From the NCBI GenBank assembly GCA_964392305.1, contig CAYMPV010000001.1, forward strand, positions 329,657 through 393,656: 64,000 nt of DNA. Direction: 5' to 3'. Shown here piece by piece: positions 8,819 through 17,046 of the stretch. Position numbers and translations under genes: made by a program. Positions within the stretch are counted from its first letter, which is position 1, and each line of letters begins with the position of its first letter. The notes under the pieces are model-generated. The model was not told where the DNA came from, did no database searches, and saw only the letters and a program-made list of their open reading frames with translations. This DNA comes from JACKIC01 sp964392305 (GTDB lineage: Bacteria > Planctomycetota > UBA1135 > UBA2386).

Positions 8819-10040
8819 CGATGCTCGGGTCGTCGACGCGGCCCGCGAACAGCACCAGACCGGTGGGCTCGTGGCGGATCACGAACACGAACGGGCGATC
8901 GGCGCGGAACTGTTTGGGGTCTCTGGCCGGTGCGCCCCAGAGCTTCATCACCACGGCAGTCGCCGCCGCGGCTTCGGCGCCCTTCTCGTCGACTTCGATC
9001 CAGGTCTGGTGCACGACCTCGCTGACCACCAGGTCGCGCGTGGTGCGCATGCCGGTGAAGTCGGCGCGCATCCCATCGAACGCCGCCTGCATGCCCATGG
9101 CCCCGAGCGCCTCGCGCAGGCGCTGTGCCGCGGCGACCTTGAAGCGCGGCAGGGCGACGTGCACCGCGGTCGGCGACAATCCGGTGAGGTAGGCGCCCGC
9201 GATCACTTCCTGCTGAGCCGCGTCGAGCGATACGCCCGCCGCGGGCAGCAGCACGTCGCAGACGAGCGCGGCGTTGGCGAACGGCAAACGCACGGCCTGC
9301 CAGCGCGCGTTCTCGGCGTACCCGAACTGTTCGGTGACGTGCATCGTCGGCACTTCGATCGACTTGCCCGAGGCCAGCGTGAAGCCGGCCGCCGCGGTCG
9401 CCCGTTCGCTGAACGGATGCAACCAGGGGCTCTTCAGCCACAGCGCGTTGGTGAGGACGAGGCGCGTATCCTTGTCGATCAGGTCCGCGGGGATCAGCTC
9501 GGGGATGCGTTGGTTGGTCGCCTTGGCGATCGCCGTGTTGATCTGCTCGCGCGCGGCCTGCGGATCGCCGACGAAGTCGACGGCGTGGGCCTCGCTGGCG
9601 AAGTCCTCCTTCAGCGTGCGGATGTAGACAGGCACGAGCTCGTAGTTGGCCTGCGCCCACAGCTCGTCGACGATGCGCAGCTGGGCCTTGTCCGGATCGG
9701 CGCCGACGTCGCGCAACCCGCGCAGCAGTTCCCTGACAGCCAGGTGCAGTCGTTCGCCGCGCAGGTCCGCGGGCAACTCCAGGCACTTCTCCAGTTCGGC
9801 GGCGGTCTCACCGCGCGCGCCCGGCAGGACCATCAACAGGGCGATGCCGACGCTGGCCGGGGAGCAGGTCGCGGGGCCGGTCTTCGCGAGTTGTTCGTGC
9901 AGTTTGACGGCGAAGCGGTTGAGCGAAGCGGCGAGCAGCCTGGCGTCTTGCATGGGTTGTTGTGACGGCGCCGCGGCAGAGAGTGCGATGGCGATCAGGG
10001 CGGCGATGGAGAGGGATGGCTTGGGTTTGGTGGTGAGCAT
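8808..10040 (-). CDS. Secreted serpin (serine protease inhibitor family)
   Basis: The 410-residue protein has a signal peptide (LSIAALIAIALSAAAPSQQ) and then a complete serpin fold. The shutter region NALWLKSPW and the hinge of the reactive centre loop, EKGAEAAAATAVVM, lie near residues 350-365. The C-terminal strand is PFVFVIRHEPTGLVLFAGRV. The small Ala residues in the hinge are what inhibitory serpins need, so this is likely an active protease trap rather than a dead one. The scissile P1 residue cannot be assigned with confidence. The stop codon lies inside an 11 bp tandem duplication (8791-8818). Confidence 0.93.
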   Translation of the reverse strand: MLTTKPKPSLSIAALIAIALSAAAPSQQPMQDARLLAASLNRFAVKLHEQLAKTGPATCSPASVGIALLMVLPGARGETAAELEKCLELPADLRGERLHLAVRELLRGLRDVGADPDKAQLRIVDELWAQANYELVPVYIRTLKEDFASEAHAVDFVGDPQAAREQINTAIAKATNQRIPELIPADLIDKDTRLVLTNALWLKSPWLHPFSERATAAAGFTLASGKSIEVPTMHVTEQFGYAENARWQAVRLPFANAALVCDVLLPAAGVSLDAAQQEVIAGAYLTGLSPTAVHVALPRFKVAAAQRLREALGAMGMQAAFDGMRADFTGMRTTRDLVVSEVVHQTWIEVDEKGAEAAAATAVVMKLWGAPARDPKQFRADRPFVFVIRHEPTGLVLFAGRVDDPSIAPQ

Positions 10041-10155
10041 CGGGCGTTCTCGCGGTTGGGCGCGCGACGAACGCGACGGTCGTGGGGAAGTTCCGAGGCG
10101 GGGGTGTGGCGATCGGGATCGGGCAGATTGCCACGCTTGCTGCCGAGCGACGCAC

Positions 10156-11055
10156 TCAGCCCGCACCCAGCAGCTGCGCGAGCGCCTTGCCAACCTCGGG
10201 CTGCGCGAACGAGAACCCCGCGGCCGCGAGCGCCTTGCCCTGGCAGCGTTGGCTCGACAGCAGCAGGGCGTCGGCCATCTCGCCGAGCAGCAGCCGCAGC
10301 GCCGCAGCCGGTGCGGGAAACCACGTGGGGCGATGCAGGGCCGCGCCGAGCGCCGTCGTGAACTCGCGGTTGGTCACCGGATTGGGGCTCACCGCCAGCG
10401 CCGGGCCCTGCAGCGAAGGTGTTTCGAGCGCGAACGAGATCGCGCGCACCAGGTCGTCGCGCGTGATCCAGCTGACCCACTGCCGGCCGCTGCCGAGCCG
10501 TCCGCCCAGGCCGAGCCGGAACGGCAGCAGCATCTTGCCGAGCGCGCCGCCGCTCGGGTCGAGCACCATGCCGATGCGCAGGTTCACCACCCGGATCCCG
10601 GCGCGCTGTGCCGGGGCGGTTGCGGCTTCCCAGTCCTTGGCGACGTCGGCAAGGAAACCGGTGCCAGGCGCAGAACTCTCGTCGAGAAGTTCGTCGCCGC
10701 GGTCGCCGTAGATCCCCGTGGCCGATGCGCAGACCAACACCTTGGGTGGACTGGTCAGCCGCAGCAGTCCTTGGCACAACGCTGTTGTCGCGGGTCCGCG
10801 GCTGTCGCGGATGCGCTGCTTACGCGCATTGCTCCAGCGGCCGCCGGCGACGTTCTCGCCGGCCAGGTGCACGACCGCGTCGACGGTGCCCAGCGAGCGT
10901 TCGTCGAGGGCGCCGGTGCGGGGATCCCAGGTGCTGCTGCCCGGTGGCGCATGAGTGGCGCGCAGCAGCGGCACGGGCGTGTGGCCCTGGGTGTGCAGCG
11001 ACGCGGCCAAGGCCCCGCCGACGAAACCGGATGCTCCCGTGATCGCGATGCGCAT
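10156..11055 (-). CDS. TIGR01777-type NAD(P)-dependent epimerase family protein
   Basis: The 299-residue protein is an extended short-chain dehydrogenase/reductase. It opens with MRIAITGASGFVGGALAASL, the TGxxGxxG Rossmann motif. VDAVVHLAGENVAGGRW and VCASATGIYGDRGDELLDE are hallmarks of the TIGR01777/YfcH branch. The substrate of this branch is unknown. The start at 11055 places the Rossmann motif at the N-terminus; an upstream in-frame extension is translated from a repeated promoter-like region and is rejected. The gene follows the ECF fusion gene on the same strand with a 148 bp gap that holds copy A of a 50 bp repeat. Confidence 0.9.
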   Translation of the reverse strand: MRIAITGASGFVGGALAASLHTQGHTPVPLLRATHAPPGSSTWDPRTGALDERSLGTVDAVVHLAGENVAGGRWSNARKQRIRDSRGPATTALCQGLLRLTSPPKVLVCASATGIYGDRGDELLDESSAPGTGFLADVAKDWEAATAPAQRAGIRVVNLRIGMVLDPSGGALGKMLLPFRLGLGGRLGSGRQWVSWITRDDLVRAISFALETPSLQGPALAVSPNPVTNREFTTALGAALHRPTWFPAPAAALRLLLGEMADALLLSSQRCQGKALAAAGFSFAQPEVGKALAQLLGAG

Positions 11056-11084
11056 GGCGTTCTTTTCGCCGAGGTGCCGCGTCC

Positions 11085-11170
11085 GGATGCCGGGGGCGGG
11101 GTTACACACTCGGGGATGAGGGCTATCGTGGCCGCTCCCGCCGCTCGCGCGCAATGTTCCGTTCCCTCTG
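11085..11170 (+). repeat. Direct repeat copy A (50 bp identical core) with promoter-like boxes
   Basis: Bases 11121-11170 are identical to 14489-14538. The similarity extends upstream to about 11085, with ggatgccggg and a TTACAC box conserved. In copy B this sequence is the promoter and first codons (MFRSL) of the downstream gene. Here it leads only into a short open frame of about 36 codons that ends inside the 3' part of the ECF fusion gene on the other strand. It looks like a duplicated gene start left behind by a rearrangement. Confidence 0.8.
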
Positions 11171-11203
11171 CAGGCGTCAAGTAGGTGGGCGCGGAGCGTT
11201 GCC

Positions 11204-14200
11204 TCAGCGCACCGCTACGACGACCGGTTTGCCCGTGCCGCCTGGCGGGATTTCGATGGTCTGATAGACACGTTCGTAGCCGGGAACTTCGATGCGCACG
11301 GTCCAGGAACCGCTCGCCATCGGCACGCGGAAGCTCAGGCTCGAGACCTTGCCGAAGTGAACCTGCGGTCCGTCGGGCGCGATGATCGTGTACTCGCAGA
11401 CTTCGTTGCTGCCGCGAACGGGCGTCGGCGGCGGCGCACCGCGCGGCAACTGCACCGTGAACTCCTGTTCGAAGCCGCGCTCGCAGCGCAGTTCGATCGT
11501 GCGATCCTCTCCATCCCTGATCTCGACTTCGTGCATGCTCGGCGCGAGGTCGGCACCCGAAACGAACAGCCGATACCTGCCCGGTGCACGCGGTTCGCAC
11601 ACGAGCAGGTCACCATCCCGTCGCGGCCACCACCGACCATCGAGGTGGTCTGCTCGCTCGAGCGTCGCCTTGCCGTCGCGGATCGGCGCACCATCGGTGC
11701 AGACCAGTTTCACCCGCAACGTGCCGGGGTCGGGGAGCACGACGTCGCCGAGGTCGAGCGCCTGGCCGGGCGCCAGTTCGAACGGACCCGGGCGCGGGTC
11801 GCCGGCCGACAACCGGCGCAAGTAGTAGCTGCCGGCCGGCAAGCGGTCGCACACGAACAGTCCATCTTCGGCGATGGCCAGGCTGCGGGCCTCGTGCCAA
11901 TCGGGTCGGCAGAGTTGCGCGAATGGTGCCGCCACCGGCGCGCCTCGGCGATCGACGAGGCGCCCTCGCAGGGAGGCCGCCGGCAGGTCGTCCACGGCGA
12001 GTCGCAGCAGCACTTCCTCGCCCATGGCTTCGATGTCCGCCCATCGCCGGGCCGGGAAGCGATCGAACGGGTCGTCGTCCTCTTCAGGTGCGCGCGGCGC
12101 GTACGCGGTCAGTTGCAACGGCACGCCGCGCGGTTGATCGTGCAGCGTGATGCGACCCTCGGCATCGGTGTGCTGCCGCGCGAGGTCGGCGAAGCGGATG
12201 TTGGCGCGCTCGCTGTCGCCGACCCAGATCGCCCAGTTCACGAGTGGTTGGTCGTTGGGGCCGAGCAAGCGCAGTGGTAGCTCGGCGCGGCGCGCGACGA
12301 CGAAGTCCCGCTGTTGCAGTTCGGCACCGACTACGGTGATCGTCTCGCGTTGACCGAGCGGGTCCTCGATCCGCACGTGATCGTCGAGGCGTGCGCCGAG
12401 TTGCACCAGGTGCTCTCCGGGCAACAGGTCGGGCAATCGATAGCTGCCATCCGCCGCCGTGATCGTCACCACACTGCCGACGAGGTGACCGAGCCCGCCC
12501 TCGAACTGGCCGAGCTCGCGGGAGCCGCGCCATTCGGCGAGGATCGGCAGGTCCGCGAACGGTTGCCCGGTTTCGTCGCGCACCGTGCCGAACAGTGCGG
12601 GCGCCGGCCGCAACACGAGGTCGCAGCGATTGACGGACCACGGCGACACGATCATCGTCGCGGTGGCGAGTCCGCCGGATCCGTCCGCGGGTCCACGCGC
12701 CACGATCAGGGTGTCGCCTTCGGGCACCTCGTCGGTCTCGAAGTGACCCGCGCCGTCACAGCGCAGCAGGAACGACTCGCGGTCGACGCCGTTGCCGCGT
12801 TCGCGCGCCCGTCGACCGCGCATGCCCTCGGGGTGCTTGCGGCAGTCTTCGTCCACGGCCACAACCACGCGTGCGAACGGCACCGGCGCACCGCCAAGGT
12901 CACGCACCTCACCCATCAACTTGAACCCCGGTGCGCCGACCCTCAACTCGAGTTCGAAGCGGCTGCCCGGCGTCCCGGACAAGGAGCCGTAACGTTTCGT
13001 GTCGCCGGGCTGTCGCCCCGCTGTCCGCGCGAACAAGAGTGTTCTCGGCGCCACCCCGCGCAGCGTGAACTTGCCCCCGTCGTCGGCGGTCGTGAGGTAT
13101 TGGGCGTGGTCGTGATGTTCGCGGCTCAGGGCGAACACTCTCGCTGCCGGGACGGGCTTGCGCCCGGGGTCGACGACGCGACCGTCGACATCCATGCCGG
13201 TCGGTAGCGTGAACTCGAGCGTGTTCGGCCCCGGGGTGAGCGTGGTGTTCGTCGCCGGGGCGCGATCGGGTTTCACGAGGAGCGTGCCCGCCGGGAGGTC
13301 GCGGAAGGCGGCGCGCCCGTCGATGTCGGTTCGGCCTTCGCGTCCGAACGGGCCGAGACCGTCGCCGCGCAGATAGACGCCGATGTCGCTGGCTGCAGTG
13401 CCGTCACCGTGGCGAAGCAGGACGACGAGGTCCGTGTCGGGCGTCGGCGCCGGCGCGGACTCGCGCATCGTGGCTGCGGGCCCGACGACTTGCTCTGCAT
13501 CGGCCATGAGCAGCGACTCGGGAGCATTCGGCGTCGTAGCTGCCGGTGCGGGGCGGGGCTCGTCGCGCTCCAGCAGCGCCGGCACCCAGAACGACGAGAG
13601 CAACAGCAGCAGCGCGATCGCCGCGAGCAGCAGGAACTTCTTCATGGCAACGGTTCCGAGCAGTTGGGTTGCGACCGCGGTCACCGCCGTGGCTTCGACA
13701 CCGAGCGAGTGCAGCACCTCGGCGCGAACGGCGGCGAGGCCGCGGCCCGGTAGCGCGGTGATGGCCACGGCACCGCCGATGCCGGCCGGCAGCGCGCGCC
13801 GCAACAGGTCCATGCCGCGCGCGATCTGGGTGCGCACGGTGGCCGGCTTGCGAGCAGTCACGTCCGCGACCGCTGCGTTGTCCAGTCCGTGTTCGATCTG
13901 CAGCAGCATCACTTCGCGGTACGGTTCTGGCAGGCCGTGCAAGGCGTCGCGCAAGTGGCGTGCGAACTCCGACTGTTCGGCCGCGTCGACGGGGCCGAGG
14001 TGTCTTGGTTCGGCGACCGAAGCGAGCTTGCGCGCAGCTTGTCGGCGTTCGTGGCGCGCCGTGTTGGCGAGGATGCCGAGCAGCCACGGCAGGACCGGCT
14101 GAGCCGCGTCGTAGCGGTCCTTGTGCTCGATCGCTTTCAGGAACGTGGTCTGCACGAGGTCCTCGGCCGCGTGAACGTTCTTGGTCAGGAATCTCGCGAC

Positions 14201-14305
14201 CCGCAGCAACTCGGCTGCCGTGCCGTCGAAGACGTCGGCGAGGCTCGCCGGGTCGCGGTCGCGTTGGAACCGCGCGAATCGACGGTCGAGGTGGGAACGG
14301 GGCAT
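11204..14305 (-). CDS. ECF sigma factor fused to membrane anchor and carboxypeptidase-regulatory-like domains
   Basis: The 1033-residue protein begins as an RNA polymerase ECF sigma factor. Region 2 is at about residues 20-95 (AEDLVQTTFLKAIEHKDRYD) and region 4 at about residues 120-185 (LPEPYREVMLLQIEHGLDNAAVADVTARKPATVRTQIARGM). A single membrane helix follows near residues 220-245 (FLLLAAIALLLLLSSFWVPALL). The long remainder holds repeated beta-sandwich units of the carboxypeptidase regulatory type, such as VDGRVVDPGRKPVPAARVFAL and LRGRLVDRRGAPVAAPFAQL. The layout suggests a sigma factor tethered to the membrane with an outside sensor. The ATG at 14305 is chosen because it starts the sigma domain. 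It is flanked on both sides by the 50 bp direct repeat. Confidence 0.9.
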   Translation of the reverse strand: MPRSHLDRRFARFQRDRDPASLADVFDGTAAELLRVARFLTKNVHAAEDLVQTTFLKAIEHKDRYDAAQPVLPWLLGILANTARHERRQAARKLASVAEPRHLGPVDAAEQSEFARHLRDALHGLPEPYREVMLLQIEHGLDNAAVADVTARKPATVRTQIARGMDLLRRALPAGIGGAVAITALPGRGLAAVRAEVLHSLGVEATAVTAVATQLLGTVAMKKFLLLAAIALLLLLSSFWVPALLERDEPRPAPAATTPNAPESLLMADAEQVVGPAATMRESAPAPTPDTDLVVLLRHGDGTAASDIGVYLRGDGLGPFGREGRTDIDGRAAFRDLPAGTLLVKPDRAPATNTTLTPGPNTLEFTLPTGMDVDGRVVDPGRKPVPAARVFALSREHHDHAQYLTTADDGGKFTLRGVAPRTLLFARTAGRQPGDTKRYGSLSGTPGSRFELELRVGAPGFKLMGEVRDLGGAPVPFARVVVAVDEDCRKHPEGMRGRRARERGNGVDRESFLLRCDGAGHFETDEVPEGDTLIVARGPADGSGGLATATMIVSPWSVNRCDLVLRPAPALFGTVRDETGQPFADLPILAEWRGSRELGQFEGGLGHLVGSVVTITAADGSYRLPDLLPGEHLVQLGARLDDHVRIEDPLGQRETITVVGAELQQRDFVVARRAELPLRLLGPNDQPLVNWAIWVGDSERANIRFADLARQHTDAEGRITLHDQPRGVPLQLTAYAPRAPEEDDDPFDRFPARRWADIEAMGEEVLLRLAVDDLPAASLRGRLVDRRGAPVAAPFAQLCRPDWHEARSLAIAEDGLFVCDRLPAGSYYLRRLSAGDPRPGPFELAPGQALDLGDVVLPDPGTLRVKLVCTDGAPIRDGKATLERADHLDGRWWPRRDGDLLVCEPRAPGRYRLFVSGADLAPSMHEVEIRDGEDRTIELRCERGFEQEFTVQLPRGAPPPTPVRGSNEVCEYTIIAPDGPQVHFGKVSSLSFRVPMASGSWTVRIEVPGYERVYQTIEIPPGGTGKPVVVAVR

Positions 14306-14450
14306 GGCTGTCGGTTCCTTTGCAGAACCGCGCGTTCCGCTACAGACATTATCGATCCGCTCGTAGGGGGTGCCTACCTGTCCCACCTGCCGCTACGAGC
14401 AACGTCGTGGCCGAGGTGCGCCGGCGAGGAAGGCGGCCGCCGGATGCCGC

Positions 14451-14538
14451 GGATGCCGGGCCCTGGGGTTACACGCGCGGAGTTCCATGGCTATCGTGGC
14501 CGCTCCCGCCGCTCGCGCGCAATGTTCCGTTCCCTCTG
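14451..14538 (+). promoter_or_regulatory. Direct repeat copy B: putative promoter and start of the 14522 gene
   Basis: Copy B of the repeat contains TTACAC at 14469-14474 and TATCGT at 14492-14497, 17 bp apart, about 25 bp before the ATG at 14522. In copy A the same two boxes are kept with a 16 bp spacer while the spacer sequence itself differs. This is what one expects if the boxes are a -35 and -10. Bases 14489-14538 match copy A perfectly. Confidence 0.55.
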
Positions 14539-15799
14539 TAGATCGCTGTCGATGTCCTGCGTGGTGCTGCTCGCCGCGCCTGCTCAGGAGCGGTCCCTGC
14601 AAGAAGAGATCAACCACGCCCTCGACGAGGCGCGGCCCGCCCTGCTGACGCATCTGCGGGAGATGGGGTTGGGCAACAACCGCCCGGGGCTGGTGGCGTT
14701 GGTGTTGCTCGCGGCGATCCACGATGGCGTCGGCGAAGCCGAGCCGCGGTTCGACAAGGCGCTCGCCAGCCTGACGACCGCCCGACCTGACGAGTGTTAC
14801 GACCTCGCCCTGCGGCTGATGGTGTTCGAGGCACTGCCGCACACGGCCGAGCGGCAGAAGATCGCCAAGAACGACCTGGCCCGACTGCTCAAACACCAGA
14901 CCGACGAGGGGGGATTCCACTACCAGGAGAAGTCCAACAACTGGGATCTCAGCAACGCGCAATACGCGGCACTGGGGCTGCGCGCGGCGGTGGCGATGGG
15001 GCTCGACGTCGACAAGCGCGTCTGGACTCGTCTGGCGAAGGCCGTGAGAGACCTGCAGGACAGCTACGGCGGCTTCGGCTATTCGCCGGGTGACGGCCGT
15101 TCGACGACCACCTCGTACGCCTCCATGACCGCGGCCGGGATCGCGGCGCTGGCCATCTGCCAGCAACAACTCGGCGAGAGCAGCAACGCAGGCAAGTCGT
15201 TGGCCAAGGAGATCGGCCGCGGCTGGTCGTGGTTCGAGCGCAACGTCGCGACGATCGGCTCGTCGACCGAACGGCGTTGTTTCTACTTCCACTACGGGCT
15301 CGAACGGGCCGCGATCCTGTGTGATGTCGAGAAGGTCGGCGAGGTCGATTGGTACGAGGTCGGCGCGAGGATGTTCATCGCGGCGCAACTGGCCAGCGGC
15401 GGCTGGGTCAGCACTCGCGATGGCATGATCGGGCAAGGGAACCAACGCGGGGCGGGCGATCCCGTGGCGACGTCGTTCGCGATCCTGTTCCTGCGGCGCA
15501 AGTTCCAGAAGCAGGTCGGCCCGATCACCCAGCACGTGGTGCGCTTCGTCAATCTGGGGCCGCACAGTCCCGACAAGGACGTCGACGCTTGCGCCGAGCA
15601 GGTGGCGGCGTTGGGCAAGCAGGCGATGCCCGAGATCCTCAAGGCCTTGCGCAGCACGATCGAACCGCAACGGCGCGCGGCGGCCGGCGCGCTGCAGCGC
15701 ATCGCCGGGGACACGTTCGGCTACGACCCGGGCAAGGACGCGGACGGCAATCTCGCCGCGGTGCGTGCGGCCGAGTTGTGGCATCTGCGCAACCGCTGA
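14522..15799 (+). CDS. Secreted prenyltransferase/squalene-cyclase-like repeat protein
   Basis: The 425-residue protein has an N-terminal signal peptide (SMSCVVLLAAPAQ). An alpha/alpha-barrel of the prenyltransferase and squalene oxidase repeat type follows. Typical repeat pieces are LLKHQTDEGGFHYQEKSNNWDLSNAQYAALGLRAA and LQDSYGGFGYSPGDGRSTTTSYASMTAAGIAAL. The catalytic Asp-rich motifs of true squalene-hopene cyclases are not evident, so a non-enzymatic or unknown role is more likely. Such proteins are common in planctomycetes. The start at 14522 lies in the conserved repeat; a second ATG at 14552 is possible. Confidence 0.82.
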   Translation: MFRSLCRSLSMSCVVLLAAPAQERSLQEEINHALDEARPALLTHLREMGLGNNRPGLVALVLLAAIHDGVGEAEPRFDKALASLTTARPDECYDLALRLMVFEALPHTAERQKIAKNDLARLLKHQTDEGGFHYQEKSNNWDLSNAQYAALGLRAAVAMGLDVDKRVWTRLAKAVRDLQDSYGGFGYSPGDGRSTTTSYASMTAAGIAALAICQQQLGESSNAGKSLAKEIGRGWSWFERNVATIGSSTERRCFYFHYGLERAAILCDVEKVGEVDWYEVGARMFIAAQLASGGWVSTRDGMIGQGNQRGAGDPVATSFAILFLRRKFQKQVGPITQHVVRFVNLGPHSPDKDVDACAEQVAALGKQAMPEILKALRSTIEPQRRAAAGALQRIAGDTFGYDPGKDADGNLAAVRAAELWHLRNR

Positions 15800-15858
15800 T
15801 CCTCACTGACCGAACCCGCGGCATCGGCGTATCATCGCGCCCCCTCGCCGCCCCTCGC

Positions 15859-17046
15859 ATGACCGAACTGCACCGCGCCTTCTCGCGCCTCGCCTCGCGG
15901 CGGCGCCACCTCGATCAGGGCAACCTGCTGCGTTCGCTGACCCTGGTCATCAACAAGGTGCCGGGCGGCATCAACCTGGGGCAGGGGGTCTGCGATCTGG
16001 ACACGCCGTCGCCGCTGGTGCGCGGCGCGATCGAGAGCATCGACGGCGGCGACCGGCAGCTCTACACGCCCTACATGGGGCTTCCCGAACTGCGCGCGGC
16101 GATCGCCGACAAGCTGCGCCGGCACAACGGGCTCGACCACGGACCCGAGAACGTCGCGGTCTGCACCGGCAGCAGCGGCGCGTTCTTCGCGGTCGGCACG
16201 ACGCTGCTCGAGCCCGGTGACGAGGTGATCCTGTTCGAGCCGTTCTACAGCTACCACGGCTCGACCGTGCCGCTGTTCGGCGCGGTACCCGTGGCCGTGC
16301 CGCTCGACCGCGCCACGTTGGCGTTCGACGCGCCAGCGCTGCGTCGCGCGCAGACGCCGAAGACGCGCGCCGTGGTCGTGAACACGCCGGGCAATCCGTC
16401 GGGCAAGGTCTGGACGCGCGAGGAACTCGCGGCGCTGGCGAACGTGCTCGACGGCAGCGACGTCGTGGTGCTGACCGACGAGGTCTACGAGTACATGTGC
16501 TTCGACGGTCGTCGGCACGTGTCACCGGCGACGCTGCCGGGGCTGCGCGAACGCACGTTGACGCTCAACTCGTTCAGCAAGACGTTCTCGATCACCGGCT
16601 GGCGCATCGGTTTCGTCGCGGGACCCGCCGAGATCGTCGAGAAGTGCGGCATCGTCTTCGACCAGATGGAGGTCTGCGCGGCGCGGCCGATGCAGCGCGG
16701 CGTGCAGCGCGCGCTCGAAGAACTGCCCGATTCCTTCTACGAGGAACTCGGCGCCAGCTACGAGAAGAAGCGCGACGCGTTCTGCGCCGCGCTCACCGAC
16801 GCGGGCTTCGGCTTCGGCAAGCCGGAGGGCGCCTACTACGTGCTCGCCGACTACACCAAGGTGTTCGGCGACCTCGAACCGCATCCGGCGGTGCTGCAGA
16901 TGATCGAGGAGATCGGTGTCAACGCCGTGCCCGGTGATCTGTTCTTCGCCCACAAGGAAGGGGTGCGTTGCATGCGTTTCCAGTTCGCCGTCGATTGGCC
17001 GGTGCTCGAAGAGGCCTGCGCGCGCCTGCGGAGGCTCGCCCGATGA
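15859..17046 (+). CDS. Class I/II pyridoxal-phosphate aminotransferase
   Basis: The 395-residue protein is a fold-type I aminotransferase of the aspartate/kynurenine/glutamine transaminase group. It shows VINLGQGVCD-like and YTPYMGLPELRAAIA segments, NTPGNPSGKVW, the DEVYEYM stretch and the PLP-lysine motif LNSFSKTFSITGWRIGF near residue 240. The C-terminus has the substrate-arginine region CMRFQFAV. The exact amino donor cannot be read from sequence. The ATG overlaps no upstream gene. The stop overlaps the start of the next gene (ATGA), so the two are translated together. Confidence 0.9.
   Translation: MTELHRAFSRLASRRRHLDQGNLLRSLTLVINKVPGGINLGQGVCDLDTPSPLVRGAIESIDGGDRQLYTPYMGLPELRAAIADKLRRHNGLDHGPENVAVCTGSSGAFFAVGTTLLEPGDEVILFEPFYSYHGSTVPLFGAVPVAVPLDRATLAFDAPALRRAQTPKTRAVVVNTPGNPSGKVWTREELAALANVLDGSDVVVLTDEVYEYMCFDGRRHVSPATLPGLRERTLTLNSFSKTFSITGWRIGFVAGPAEIVEKCGIVFDQMEVCAARPMQRGVQRALEELPDSFYEELGASYEKKRDAFCAALTDAGFGFGKPEGAYYVLADYTKVFGDLEPHPAVLQMIEEIGVNAVPGDLFFAHKEGVRCMRFQFAVDWPVLEEACARLRRLAR

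Noticed and set aside
14306..14386. Upstream start extension of the ECF fusion gene
   Set aside because: The sigma domain begins at the ATG at 14305; the upstream codons do not match sigma factors.
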